A stretch of 64,000 bases of DNA from Reticulitermes speratus (GCA_021186555.1 JAJKFL010000006.1:33849478-33913477); one strand, 5' to 3'; positions 24,791-37,840 are shown, numbered from the stretch's first letter. The notes: generated from the letters alone by a model not told the origin. Numbers and translations: made by a program.

Positions 24791-27700
24791 GAATTTTAAA
24801 CCACGAAATTTACACAAAACTATTTAAGTAAAGTAAGGGTAACACACTTTAAAATGAAATGATACTTGTAAAAGGTGACTTCAGAATTTTCGATATAAAA
24901 GTTAGCAAAGCATCACATACACTATGAAGGTAGACTTCAAATAATAAATTAGAAATTAAAAATTACTTTATTTCAGATTGCTTAGAATAACAGAAATATT
25001 AAAGTATGTATCAAGAAAAGAGCCACGTGTCACTCTCACTTGCTATTAAAACACAATTCTCTTTATGTATGGTCCACAAATCGCACTTCACTTTCTACCT
25101 TTCTGACGTTCCCAGACCTTAACATGAACGAACTAAATTCTGTCCTACTTCTATTTTCATAGCATAATGAATTTCTCCCCTTTTCCTGTTAACCCCACGT
25201 TTCTTCGCTTCTGAAGAGGGATTTTCTTCGTTTCGAAGAGATGACAGGTTTCCTGCCTGTGGGAAGCAAAAATCGAGTAGCCAACGTAGCCTTTCGGTTC
25301 CTGGTTGAATAATCTTTGCTGAGTTTATTGTCATTTTGGATGCTGTTAAAAGGTTACAATTACACAGCGATAACAATGCTGATGATGTGCTTTTGGGCTA
25401 ACTTGTGATTAAATACAGGTTGGTATCCTCATACTGTTGTGGGTTTTCTGGACTAGAGTAGATATCCCTGTTTACGGGCTGAACTGCGGCACTGCATGCA
25501 GAAAATGTTGTCTCTGGGATAACAACTTTGTTATATGGTTAGACTGCAGGAGGTCTGGGAACAGACTGAGTTTCTTGGAGTGGCAGCTTACATTCAGGCT
25601 TGTGTGAATAATTTTGAATAACGTAAATGTCCTGATGCCCTTCCAAAATATTGTCTACAGTGACTGTCTACTGCTTTATTCCAATAAGATTTCAGGGACT
25701 TGGAAAAACTTCTGTCACTGTTATAGCACAAGAAAGACTGTATATTAATTAGTACTTTCTTTAAAACTTATTAAAAAACTTGCGCATTTATTTAATGAAT
25801 ATCAAGTAGCGGAATTATCCGAAAAGGTAACTTTCACTTAAGACAATCTTCACACACTATATAGCCTATATATAACTGACAATTTGTAGTAAATTATCAC
25901 AAGAGTAGTAAATTATAATCCTGTGAAGACCAAACATCGTATAGAAAGATGTGCGTAGAAATAGCATTGCGCGCATTCCACAGTTTTATAAATTTTCGGC
26001 CTCTAAATTCTAACCAACAGTAGAAATACGTTCATATATTTTGAAAATAACGTAAAGTGTGCCTAGTGTTTTGATTATTATTTATTTAACGTCGTTCCCG
26101 AAAGTTCAGACTGTATGGCATCGAATGATTTGTGAAGAGTTAATTGTAAGTGAGAAGGAAAGCAGCCGTCCTGGACTGGCGTAAATGTATTTTCATATGA
26201 CGCTTCCTCTTGTGTTTCAGTACTAAAAGTAAGTCAAATTTTATTAAGATATAATGAGGAATTTTCTGTAATTGTGTAGACTTAAAATGTTTCGGTTTAT
26301 TTTAAACTGTTTAATGTAATATTTCGGCAGAGTCTTAGCTACGTTAGTAGGTCCCCATTCAGAGACGTGAAACCAGAATCTCACGGAATTGATGCCGAAG
26401 AGCTAAACACTCAAAGCGAAATTCTATACTATCCGTTTATATATTTCCATGGACAATAGATGAAAATATAAAATTCAGATTTGTAGTACGCTTAATATCG
26501 ATCGTGCATTGAAACAAATTGTTAATTACACCACATTAATAGCCTGTTTTACAACCGTTGGCACATTCATCTAGTATATTTATATGTACAAGTCAAGAAT
26601 GATAGGAAATTTTATAAAGGATAAGAATAATTTGTCGAGGCGTATTATGAAAGGAATACTGAAATCGTAATCAAGTTACATTTTATGGAAACGCTATCAA
26701 ACCGAATTCTGTAATTTTAAGGAGGAGGAGAAAATAAAGTACTTCAAAACAAAATAAACATGAAGATAACAATGAAGAAAATTTTAAATAGAATAAGGGC
26801 AAAGAGGAAAGATAAGGAAAGGAAAGGAGAAAGAAACGAATAAAGAGATTCCAATGTTTTCTTTTTATGTAATCTTTAACACATACTGACATTAGATATC
26901 AACATTCTGTGTACCTCCATTTCTTTTATTCAGGCACGAATGAAACCCGAAAAATGTTACCCAATGATCGTAATATCAGTACGCTGGAGACTGAGGCTCC
27001 AGCACTGTCATATGATATAAATAGCACGGCTACATTGGACGTCTGTAAGAGACCGGGAACCAAGATCTTAGAGGTTGCGAATGCTGGTCAAGGAGACTTC
27101 CCCTACCAGGTAAGTCATTCAGAGCCAAAAAGAACAATAATAATTGTAGATCGAAAACCGCAAAAGGGAATTGAATTTCGGTCAAAGTAAATATAAATGA
27201 ATATGTGCAGAACAAACTGAGGCCTTGCCATTCGAAATAAGTTTTCTTCTGTAAGGATTATCATAAAATTCCTGTCAAAACTGGCCGCTTGCTTCCCTGC
27301 GTGGTTAATAGGTTTGCTTCTGTATCACTTATATATCAACTTTAATATATAATGACAATCTATCACGTTTGTATCATAAATAGAGTATGCGTCATTTACA
27401 AAAGGCTGCAGAGTAGTTCACTTGAAATATTTTGGAGATATTGTTAACTGTGCAAAATTTCGTGGGTTTGGAATCCAAGATAATAATTTTATTTTGCTCT
27501 AAAAGCTGCTGAAGTTCTGTAGCGACACACGGCCTTAGGACACATGACGTAATAGCAGGATGCGGGAAGAAGGGGCATGGTTAATTTAATGAATATTAAT
27601 ATCTGTCGCATAAAAAACTAGTTCCCAAGGGATCAGCGAGCATTTCCCAGAGGATCCGTGGATACATTTCTGTAATGGCTACTTTGAAGTTTACTTAATC

Positions 27701-28489
27701 TTTTTAATCAAGGGAATAATGCTTTGTTAAAAGTAGTCGAGGAACAGCTTTAATTGACTATATGTTTATTTCGTATGGCCGTGTTAAAATATCTAATTAA
27801 GAAACTTCCTACACCCACGAAGCGAGAGACATTCATTTCAATTACTGTCAAATCACGCAATGCATTGTTACGTATGCTATAGTTACGTGATAGTATCTAT
27901 CCAAAATCAATGCTGAAATATAAATTTATAATTTTGAGTGCCTATCATCCGGATATTATATTTATGCCAGCATGGATGTGAGAATCCATGGTTATTTATA
28001 GAAGCCAAAATGGGCCCGAGAGGAAAAAAGTTTAGGAAATCCTGGTATAGAAGAATAAGTAGACCAGGCATCATATCCGGAAATTGTGGTCGAGATAATA
28101 TCCTGCAAGGAATTAGACCTATACATCGACCATCCAATCCGTAGTCATTCTCTGTATTAACCGTACTATCCGAACTCATTTCCTTATTCTACACATTTGA
28201 AAGCACAACATAATGGAGTCAAAATAAACGAAAACGATGACTGTGTGTTCCATATAATCCTATTAAAGATAATTCAGTGACAGCTACTGATTGTGTTGTG
28301 CTTGACTTCGTGAATTATTGTTTAAAAAACGTTTACTCGTACTTTCCACAAAAGGAATATTATTACCAGTTACTGCAACAAATTATGATTTCAGTTTTTG
28401 TTGATCATTGAGTTATTTTATTAAAGAATTTGCCTTTCTAAGCACGTTCGCAAAATTTTTGAAAACAACTATTAGCTGCGTCATGTTTC

Positions 28490-28535
28490 TTTGTCTCTCC
28501 GTCTGTCCGTCCTTCCGTCCGTCCGTCTCTCTATC
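28490..28535. repeat. (CCGT)n microsatellite in gene B intron
   Basis: CCGTCTGTCCGTCCTTCCGT and CCGTCCGTCTCTC form an imperfect tetranucleotide run next to GAAAAACTCGCCCACTGGAC, a motif that often accompanies it in insect repeats. It lies in the interval where the catalytic-His exon would be expected. Confidence 0.75.
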
Positions 28536-30202
28536 CGCAAGGAAAAACTCGCCCACTGGACGGATTTTCATGACATTTGATATTTGAATATTTTTCGAAA
28601 ATGCGTGTAGAAAGTTCAAATATCATTAGACTCTGACAAGAATAATGAGTACTTTACATAAAGAAATCTGTATATTTTTACAGTATCTCGCTGGATTCTT
28701 CTTAGAATGACAAACATTTCAGAAAATATTGTAAAGAAAATCAAAATACGCATTTTATTCTCAATAACTTTTCCAAAAATTCTGCCGTTTATGAGAAGAT
28801 ATGAAAATTCTATATCAATCTGGAATCTGTTATTTAGCAGTACGAGCCGTGGGGACATCAGAATCATAGCTGGGGTTGTGATGTTGGACCGCTCCACCTA
28901 CACTATTGTCCAGCGTTCTGTTAGCGCTATATTCGTGCACGAGAATTACAGTGCCGACACACATGAAAAAGACATTGCGCTGATAAGGGTATGTTACTAC
29001 AATCTGGAAGTTGCTGAGCTGTTCTGCAAGTTTCCTCCTCTACATGGAAATTCGCTTACCGTGCTGAGAAGACCTTGCCGCTGGAAACTCACCTGAGACA
29101 ACTGAAAACAACCCTCGATCTTGTACCTCACTTACATAAACAATGTCAAATTTAATACCTCCCATTTATATCTACGTATTCCAAATAGTCTTTTGTCCTC
29201 CGGTTTTTCGAATAAATTCACTTCTTCTTGTAGGTTATAATCTCACCAATTTCGTTTTCCTTAATATCAAAAACTTTGTAATGTCTGTTAAATAGTAAAA
29301 TTGATAAAGCTTAAAGTACTGCATGCTCACTGGATACAATTCAATTAACTATTTTAGGGACAGTAAAGTCACAAAATTATTTAAAATTATGTAATTCCAT
29401 CTGTTTAATTTAAGAGTAAGGATTAGGTTGGTAATTGCTGATATTATAAGCTAGAATTTCTCAATGTAACTTTTCTTGTGCCAAAGGGAATGAATTAAAT
29501 CAAACTGCTTATATCGATGTAAGTGGATATTTTTATTATGTCACTACGTAAGCTTAAGGAAGCATCAAAAGTGTAATAATAATTAAGTTATTAAATTACT
29601 TCAGTGAAGTTATAAATGTTCTCCTCCCTCTTACCATACGAAGCAACAACCCTGTAATGAATATTGTTATTTTCTTATAAACAGGTCAGCAAACCTTTTC
29701 CTACAGACAGCAGCTTTATTATGGCCATCGAACTGAGCAACACGACAGTTAAAGAAGGCACTGCTTGCAACGTGACAGGATGGGGCAAGACTGAACAGGT
29801 AAGAATCGTTAACTAAAACACGTAGGCTAAATGAAGCTCTGGTAACAATTCCAGCATGCTCAACGCCAATAAAATCCGAAGTTAACAAGGTAGGAAATAT
29901 CCGCGGAATGAACAGCTTAGTAATTTCGCTATCTTATGAGCCACAGACATTAAGTTGGTGAAAACCTTCAGGAAAACAAAGAGTATGTTAACACACTCTG
30001 TAAGATTCTTCGTATCCTAGCAACAGAGACTGCAAGATATGTGGAAGAAAAATGTTGTTGCCTCTTTGATACATTACAACAGTTTGTGTCTGCAGGGACT
30101 GAGGAAGAAAGAGAAAATTCCAGGATACCTATTGTCCGGTCAAAATTCGAAACGAGTACCACATGGATAAAAGAAACAAGGGCTACATAATTAACAATAT
30201 AA

Positions 30203-30236
30203 ATACAAATAATAATAATAATAATAATAATAATAG
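30203..30236. repeat. (AAT)n microsatellite
   Basis: About ten AAT/TAA units lie in the intron between gene B exons 5 and 6. It produces a run of Asn in an incidental frame. Confidence 0.9.
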
Positions 30237-32559
30237 TTATTTCAAATATTTCCTTTCGTATGGTAGTGTTTCAAGGGATTTTCTAAACAAAATTATTTGC
30301 TTCTTCTTCCTGTCTAGCTACATGCCTACAGAATCACGTCTCCTGATTAATTAAAACACACGAAAGCACATTACGAGTGCAGTACAGGGCAGGATATTTC
30401 TCTACCAGGTTTGAGTTTAAGTAGTCACTGACTACGAAGTCTGTCATGTCACAAGGAGATGTATAAAGTAAAGGTTAACCAAAAATAACCTTAAGAATTG
30501 TATCTTCTCTGAGTAAGTAGATATCAGGCAACAGGAAACACCAATCTTCAGCGTGTTTAAACTCATTCTTCTTCGTTCATAACCAGATGTCTAACGTTAC
30601 GCTGGTTTTAAATAGGCTTATTTGTCATTCTCTTTCCTTTAGATTCCTTTGCCAGTTAAGGCCCCCAATTTTATTTGGATTTTTTCAATTGTTTATCAAA
30701 TGTTTCATATGTAAATATAATATAATATAACATAATATAATATAGGCTCGTTGATATAACCACTAATTAAGTTTAAAAAAGGGATTTAAGCTACTCAGAA
30801 GTTATAGAGTTTATTTCAAAAGGAACACAAATTAATACTTTAATTTATGTGCTTTTAGATATGTTACAAAGAAATCCAGAAAAAAATAGGCATAGAGAGC
30901 AGTCATATTAAATTGGAAGAGTGTCACCCTTCGCATGATGAGTGTGTGGTACAGCAGCTGACAATGAAGTAGTTTTATTACTGTAACTGATCCAATATTC
31001 TTCCCTTCTGAAATCAGAACAAAGCTGACCTGCCAAACAACCTGCAATATGTGGAAGTTCCAATCATATCAGCTCAAAACTGCAGCGACCATATAAACCA
31101 TTACAACATCCGTGATGGTATGATATGTGCAGGCTGTAAAGGTGGACGTAAAGACGCTTGCCAGGTAAGCAACACCAAGCACTGGCCGCTCTGCTTCACT
31201 TTATCTTTGTTGTATCATTACTCGTATATTAAAAAGGTTCTTGGAGTGGAAAAAAGGCCAACGTTTTTGCCACGAGAGGGGGGGAGGTGATTACCGCCAA
31301 ATTCGCTGCCTATGTAGTGCCAATTGTGGGAGAATTGGAAAAAGACGTACTGGAAGGTATTCGAAAGGAAGCAGTTGTTGTGCAATCAAGCTACGATCCA
31401 TTTATTTGCTAGAAGTGTTGAGGAAAGTCACAAAAACCATCAGTAACAAGAGTCGAGATCTCGGGCGATATCTGAGCCGGTAAACACACGGCTAAAAACA
31501 CCACTTTCTTACTTCAGAAGGTGATACAAATTAACATCGGTACATTTTAAAATGCTTGTTTTCAAAAGTGGGCAATATTGTAAGAGGAATTATAAAATAA
31601 ACTTCCGCAAGGCACACAAGCTGGATAAATAGAAAAAGTTTATCATTTTTCTGCAACAAGTGCTTAGTTGCTGTATGCCTACTTGTGGTTTTCACGTCAT
31701 TTCAAAGAAAGCACCCAATTTTCACGTTATAACACATGCAGCACTTCTGTTTTAGAAAACTCTGCCATATAAGACATAGATGTATAAAAAATATACTGTG
31801 ATACAAATAAAAGAAAGGATAAAATAAGGGATGGAAGATGAAGATACGAAGAAAGGATTGGCCGTTGATTTTCAAAAATCTTCGCAACTGGTAATATATA
31901 CTGCTATTAAAGAAAATGCACATTCTTCTTTTCTTTATCACTGAAGATGTCTCAACATTTTGAACCCACATACTAGTTCACAGAAAATCTCTTTCCTTTC
32001 TACTGTAAGGCCATGTAAGGCATTGTAGATAAGGACCAGCATTTTAGAAGAAACAGTCGCCTCTACCTTAACTCTGAAGATAAGGGTAGCTCCTTCCTCC
32101 GAAACATAGACATCTAGCTACCAGCTTGCACAATGTCAGATTACAGAAGCTGGTCATTTTGTAATTTGATTTGTGCTAGTTTTAAATCTCTATTTCTTAT
32201 TTGAATGCAGCAGTAGCCTAGGTAAGGAACGGGAACGTGAATAGCATAGTAGCATGACGTAGGTGAATGCTGAAGTTGACTTCTGTCTACTGGTGGAAGT
32301 CTGAAAGGACTTGTGTGCTCTGCAATGAAACATGACACTTGCGTAAATTGGTTCAAGCAGAATCTGCCTCTGTTAGGCACTTTTTCTGGACTCATAAGTA
32401 TAGACAGAAAATATTTCCAGATATATTCTCATAAAATAAATCTTCATACCGAGCCAGGCGTGGTCACCTTTAAACAACATTTTAATGAAAATAAGAGGAG
32501 CAGTGACCAAAACAAGTACTTAACTCCGCCTACCAACACTCCTGTCTCTCCATCAGCTA

Positions 32560-32700
32560 TGACGGCTGATAAATCAAGAAGCGGACAGTTTTCGGAGGTA
32601 TTCATTTCCCTGATGACGACGACAGAGATGGTCTTCGAAACGTTGGTTTACTCACCATTCAACCACCTGACTGATGCGGCTGCTAGCCAGAGAAAATGTT
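32560..32700 (+). mobile_element. Retroelement 3' fragment with CTGATGA...GAAACG motif
   Basis: CTGATGA (32610-32616), a GACGAC/GTCTTC imperfect stem, and GAAA (32637-32640) followed by CGTTGG resemble the 3' region of insect retroelements that carry hammerhead-like sequences. The surrounding frame (HLTDAAASQRKCC) matches repeat-derived peptides. Stem I is poor, so a working ribozyme is unlikely. Confidence 0.35.
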
Positions 32701-32819
32701 GTTAAAAGTAAAGCTGTTTTATGCTGAAAGGAGATTATAAACAAAATTTAAAAGCAAGAGAACTTTTGTCGAAAGAAACTAAAGAACCAAGCGAAAAAAA
32801 AGAATAAAGAGGAGAAGGA

Positions 32820-33330
32820 AAGATTGAAAAACGCACTGCTTAGAAGCATTAAAATTTTGTACTACACGGAGACAATGAATATTTATTTTGGTTAGAATCT
32901 CTTTAATTATCTAGGCCTAAAACTCAGAAACACTGCGAATGTATACAGTCCGGGAATTTAGAATCTGTGTATTGCTTAAAAACAATGAAATTATAAATGC
33001 AAGAATGCATTGCATATTTTGTGTTAGAAATATTAAAATTGTGTATTGTTTAGAAAAGCTGAGAGTATATGCTGCTCGAAACTTGAAAGAAATATACTGT
33101 TCAGATGCAATAAAAATGTGCAATGCTCAGAAAATTGAAAAAGTATACTGCTCAGAAAAGCTAAAATCGTATATTGCTAAGTAATCCTGAAAATGTGTAC
33201 TGCACAAAAACGGCGAAATTAATTATTGCATAGAAGTACTGAAACAGCATTCTGTTCAGAGGTAAGGCATACCGCTCGCAAATACTGGAAATGCATACTG
33301 TTCAGGGAAAGTGCAGATTTGGCTTAATAC
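32820..33330 (+). repeat. Degenerate minisatellite, unit about 30-35 bases, in gene B intron
   Basis: Imperfect repeats of the type GTATACTGCTCAGAAAAGCT followed by GAAAAT recur many times (for example near 33020, 33050, 33090, 33130, 33150, 33195 and 33295). They are strongly diverged from each other. The open frame 32939-33184 (with VYCLEKL and VYCSEKL) is a by-product of the periodicity and not a gene. Confidence 0.6.
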
Positions 33331-35417
33331 TCGTATATGGCTGCAACTGGCATCTGGGATGCTCCCATTTGAATTTAAGCGGACTTGACTATCAAAATTC
33401 TTTTATCATCATTTGCTGCCCCTCAAGGCAACAATGTTTCATTTCAAATTTTTGCGTATCACAAACAATGATTATCTTCTCATATTATTCGGCGGTAAAC
33501 AAATGCTGCAGTTATACCTCGTACAGCGTATTTAAATAACTTCGGATCCTTCATACACGTCAAGATGCTGAGATAACCCTAGAGTGTGTGTACGTCTGGT
33601 GCCAAAGAAATAAAATAGCTGTGCCTGCTGTGGTTCAAAATCTGGTGACCTAGCTCCTTAGTCACTGTACTTACTGAGCTGTACACGAAGATGTGTTGGG
33701 TGCAACGTCTTTTGTGTATAATTGTCGGCGTTAGACGAAAGCCTGTTAAAGATTCAGGTCCCTTAGATTTCCGTTTAAGAAAAATTATTGCATAAAATAA
33801 CAATAATAAATATGTCCTTCCGTTGGATGTCAAATATTCCTTAAACACAAATACACACGAATGTGGGTTTTACATCGTTAATTAAAGAAACATTGTAACT
33901 TGATTTGCCAGATTTGCTTGGAGGTTTTTATCAATACAGGCATTCTTTAATACTTGGGAACCTGCAAATGTTGTAACATTTATTACTGTTCTGCTGGACA
34001 CTGTGGACTGGACAGGTTTCCCCTGTCACTTTCAAGCAATGCTTCCACAATCATTTACTCATCTGTTACCAAAGCTATGTCATATTCGCAATCAACAATG
34101 TCTTTAAATAGCAGGCGTAAGAAAAAGCTATTGTTCGTAGGGTGACTCCGGAGGTCCTATGCAGTGCAACGGATACCTGGCTAGCATCGTGTCCTGGTGA
34201 AGTGGATGTGCGCAAGCAGGTAAACCTGGCGTCTACACTGAAGTCATCTATTACAGAAAGTGGATCAGCGACACAAGAAGCAGGTCGAGCTCTGCAGCTT
34301 CATTTCACGGTTATGTCTTCAACATCACGGTCTTTTTAACCCTCGTGATTACGATAATGCCTAGAAACTGAGCAGTAATTCGCCTTCTAGAGAAATGTAA
34401 CTGAACTGAAGAGATTTCAAAATATATCAGTCTGGAGAGATACATCTTCAGACAGGGCAAAACAGGGATAAATTTGTACAATATTTTGTATGGCTGTGAA
34501 ATGTGATACCTTACTTTGTATAGACACATTTTGGAGAGTGACAACGTGGAAACTGAAGGAGTAGGAAGACATGTTATGGAAAACGTAAGAGAAATAATAA
34601 CAGGCTTCATTTACTTAAGTTGTAACACTGTATATAATTTATTTTATTACGATCTAGGGAATGATAAATATATATTTATTATAGTAACTTAGAAAGGAGC
34701 AGCATTTTTATTTTTATGTATGTAAATTAGTTCCTGAATTAAACACAATCATGTTCAAACCAAAGTTACATAAAATTTATCCTCTTCCCGGTGAAGGGAG
34801 ACATGATGTCAATAACATTTAAAATGTAGTCCAAACTTCACAAAGAACGTGTATTTCCCATTTCAAATACACAAATGTTTAAAGGATAGGACTCTGTGTT
34901 ATTAAACAAAGTAGGAAATTAATGACTCAGGGAAGGGATAAGTGGCGGGTACTTGCTTAGCGGTAATGAACAATCGGGTTACATACAGGTGGAGAACTGC
35001 TAGTTTGGGGTGGACACAGAAAACTGTCATATGGGCAACACTCGCATTGGTAGCCTGAAAACACACCAGCCGGTTATTTCTGCTAGGGAAGTACTGCTTC
35101 ATTACATTGAGGATCACAGAATCTAATAAATAATTTATGTGGAAAAAGCGAAGTATTCTAGAGCGTTACAGCTTGAGACATAGCCCTAAATTTATATTCA
35201 CACTATAAATTCATTATTAAGGAAAGCCACTTATTATGAATGCAGAATTTGGGCACTTTAGTTTTTATATAGCTTATAAATAACTTTTGATTTGGAAGAA
35301 TAAATTTCGAGTTCTGCCATAAACAGATGATTTCTATTAAAGTTCTTATGTGGTGAACATAGCCTTATCTGAAGCAAGTGCTGTCCATGCGAGGCTAGTT
35401 AAGTATTCAACACATCA

Positions 35418-35540
35418 AAATTTTTGCAAGTGAACATTTTAAATGGTTCTGTATCAGGTCACAATATTTGCATGCAAAACAATTGAAAGCATTTGCAAGT
35501 GAACATTTTAAATGGTTCTGCATCAGGTCATAATTTTTGT
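35418..35540. repeat. Two-copy direct repeat of about 75 bases
   Basis: GCAAGTGAACATTTTAAATG followed by GTTCTGYATCAGGTCA occurs at about 35427 and again at about 35493, separated by a CATGCAAAACAATTG spacer. It is non-coding. Confidence 0.8.
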
Positions 35541-35845
35541 CATTATTAACGTTTTATAATGTGTTCCATTTATATAGAAATCACCTGAGGTCAATTTGCT
35601 TTCCATGCTGGAGAGGACATAACAAATATAACAACAGCCCAGATTAACCTTTTGAATCGGAGTGATAAGTGTGGGTACCGGCAGGTTTAAGTCTAAAATC
35701 TTCTGCATTTTTTCCCGCGCAGTGCAGTTATGTGCTCCGTAAGGCTCTTAGAATTAACAGCCATTATTCCTTATATAGAATGCACTGATCTTTTTTAATG
35801 GAAGCAAACGGAGTCCTCTGTGATGTACGAAATGAGCCTTTATGT

Positions 35846-36104
35846 ATTTTCCTTCCATGGCGCAAAACCCGTAGTGGGCCAGGGCCCCCCAATTATCGAG
35901 GCTCCACGATCACATTCAGACACACCACACTCAGTAGGAATTCTCTGGACGTGTGATCAGCCCGACGCAGTGAGCTCTACTTGACAACACAAGACACTCA
36001 CAAGAGACAGAAAACCATGCACTGGCGGGATTCGAACCCGCAATCCTAGGAAGCGAGAGACCCCAGACCCATGTCTTAGACAGCGCGGCTACTGTGTTCG
36101 GCAG
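35846..36104 (-). mobile_element. tRNA-derived SINE between genes B and C
   Basis: The minus strand reads from TGCCGAACACAGTAGCCGCG through a GGGTTCGAATCCCGCC B-box into a GAGTGTCTTGTGTTGTCAAG body and a TTTTGCGCCATGG 3' end. It belongs to the same superfamily as the elements at 8580 and 51315 and is nearly full length. Confidence 0.78.
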
Positions 36105-36298
36105 CCTTTTAAAATAAATAAATGTATGTATATCGTAGATTATTGAAAGCGATATGATCTCCTTTTTATATGTTTTTTTATGCATTCCAATTAAGTACTT
36201 TCATACAAATATCAATTCAGATCAGGAAAACAGTATTCCTCCCTGCTGAATTTGTGTAAAAATCATTACCTTCAATAACCTGAACATTGCAAATACAT

Positions 36299-37069
36299 AA
36301 AGTTCTATCTGGCACCAGAAAAGCTACATATCCGCCAACTCTAAAAAACAGGAAACATCCCGGCCATCTACAATTACAGACTACCATTCCAAGAACGACG
36401 CCAAAACCTCATATCCTCACTCAACGGGGACAGATAATAATAGTATGACCTATTACCTAAGGTACAGTGAATGCGACCGGTAAAAAATAAAAAATGACCT
36501 TCTAATACTGAGACAACTCCACTCATCTAACAGGAGGCAAAGAAAGGCGATACACCTAACAGGCACTCGCTTCCAAAATGACATCAAGATGGCAGTGGCC
36601 AAGATGGCGCACAAAAAAAGAACACAACGGCAAAGACTCGACATTACCAACCAAACCAACAAGGACGAAGACCCATAAATACAACATAACCACAGAAGAA
36701 ACTTCCGCCACAACACGGCACTTCATCTGTCTCCTACTCGACTCAATCTACGAGCTACAAAACCAGGCCACTTATTACATCGTACATCACGACTACCGTC
36801 CACAACAACACATCTATTTTAGTGCACAGTGTTATAGTTGTCCGAATCCATGGATCCAGCAGAACTCTCAATATATGTTTTTTAAACAATGGCGAAGAAA
36901 GTGAACACAGTGGAAGCTTAAATACTAGGAACCCCTGATGATGGCTCATTTTGAGCCGAAACATATGTAGGGTTAGTGACAATCTTATTTACTTATATCT
37001 ATGTGCAATATGTTGGTTACATAGAACTTTATTATCATAACAATGCACGGTATACACAATATCAAGTTA
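36299..37069 (+). mobile_element. Retroelement insertion with hammerhead motif, possibly Penelope-like
   Basis: A 771-base insertion sits in the upstream flank of gene C. It is flanked by the 13-base direct repeat ATTGCAAATACAT (36286-36298 and 37070-37082); copy 1 has this once at 37-49, the empty site. The 3' part has a hammerhead-ribozyme fold (36930-36974), a feature known from Penelope-like elements. No RT or GIY-YIG domain is visible, so it is a 5'-truncated or non-autonomous copy. The open frames within it (36453-36716 minus, 36578-36904 plus) match nothing I know. Confidence 0.7.
36930..36974 (+). ncRNA. Candidate hammerhead ribozyme
   Basis: The core CTGATGA (36935-36941) is followed by a perfect five-pair stem II (GGCTC 36943-36947 with GAGCC 36953-36957), then GAAA (36958-36961). 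A two-pair stem III closes around ATAT (A-C...G-T), and the predicted cleavage site is after GTA (36967-36969). Stem I is AACCC (36930-36934) with GGGTT (36970-36974), all five pairs matched. All invariant core bases are present. The short stem III is like the minimal type I hammerheads described in Penelope-like retroelements. Confidence 0.7.
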
Positions 37070-37840
37070 ATTGCAAATACATGTCTTCCCACCATAACCT
37101 GTGTAAAAATGTCATGCGATCCTCTTTGTAAGACCAGAACCCTACCACCAGCAGAGAGAGTAAAAATGTGACAAGGATTAATCTACATAAGTAAATAGAT
37201 GAGCAAACATCAGCACAAGATAAGCACATAATGTGCCAATAAGTATCAGCTGACTACTGGCTTCGTATGCGTCGTAATGCGTAATATTTGGTCAGTTTAT
37301 ATTTCATAAATGTTATATGAATATAGAGCATGTAAAACTGTAAATGTAGCCTAGTACGTTTATTACGTATTCTGACAATGCAGACATACTGCGGCGCGAC
37401 AACGCAAAGGGAGCGTTAAAACCTACAAAGAGACGTCTAGTACCTTCTCAAGTTAATACTAAGAATTCTTTCCATCAAATATTTGGAGTCATATTTAAGA
37501 TGCGTTCCACGACACGGCAAATTAGTGTCAATTGTAAACGTCTAAGAATATCTAATTACCCATGAGGCCATTCTTTATGTGCAAGCGTCATACATAGGTG
37601 CGGAAAAACAGCAGAGTGACAACGTCTGTAAAAGTGATTACTGTACTAGGGTACTCGCATATGTTACTGACACTTCATTACAGACGGGTAAACTTATCCA
37701 TCGAAGTCTGGAGACTGATTAATATTTGTTTGAAGTGGAAACATCTTGGAAGCTCACTGTTCAAAGAAGCTGAAAAAAGTGACAGACTCTGACCTGTATT
37801 GCTAAAATCCTGCTGTTAGCATTTCCACAAAGGAGCTGTA

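Larger units (their letters stand above)
23574..34371 (+). pseudogene. Gene B: diverged trypsin-like protease paralog without a His exon
   Basis: The exons I can place are 23574-23631 (signal peptide beginning MLPRVGYSTVLFVLLQVSL), 26934-27109, 28841-28988, 29685-29798, 31018-31164 and 34141-34371. The equivalents of exons 4 and 5 are exactly as long as in gene C (148 and 114 bases). The catalytic Asp (EKDIALIR), D189 equivalent (KDACQ) and GDSGGP serine are kept. Three things argue against an active protease. No exon with a TAAHC-like motif exists between 27109 and 28841, and joining exon 2 to exon 4 directly would break the frame. The activation segment reads TK-ILEV where gene C has PR-IVGG. 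A TGA at 34198-34200 follows the VSW codons where Gly216 is expected; reading past it gives a normal SGCAQAGKPGVY stretch to a stop at 34369. The last exon also encodes a hydrophobic C-terminus (FNITVFLTLVITIM). Exon 4 could use either AG of a TAGCAG acceptor; the second gives the same length as gene C. A missing exon from misassembly remains possible. Confidence 0.8.

Noticed and set aside
27907-28179. Overlapping frames on both strands (27907-28179 and 27938-28144) as the missing gene B exon
   Set aside because: Neither contains a CGG or TAAHC-like block or suitable splice sites; probably part of a dispersed repeat.
34198-34200. TGA in gene B exon 7 as a possible selenocysteine or programmed read-through codon
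   Set aside because: Glycine is expected at this position in S1 proteases, GGA to TGA is one base change, and the gene also lacks an essential exon.
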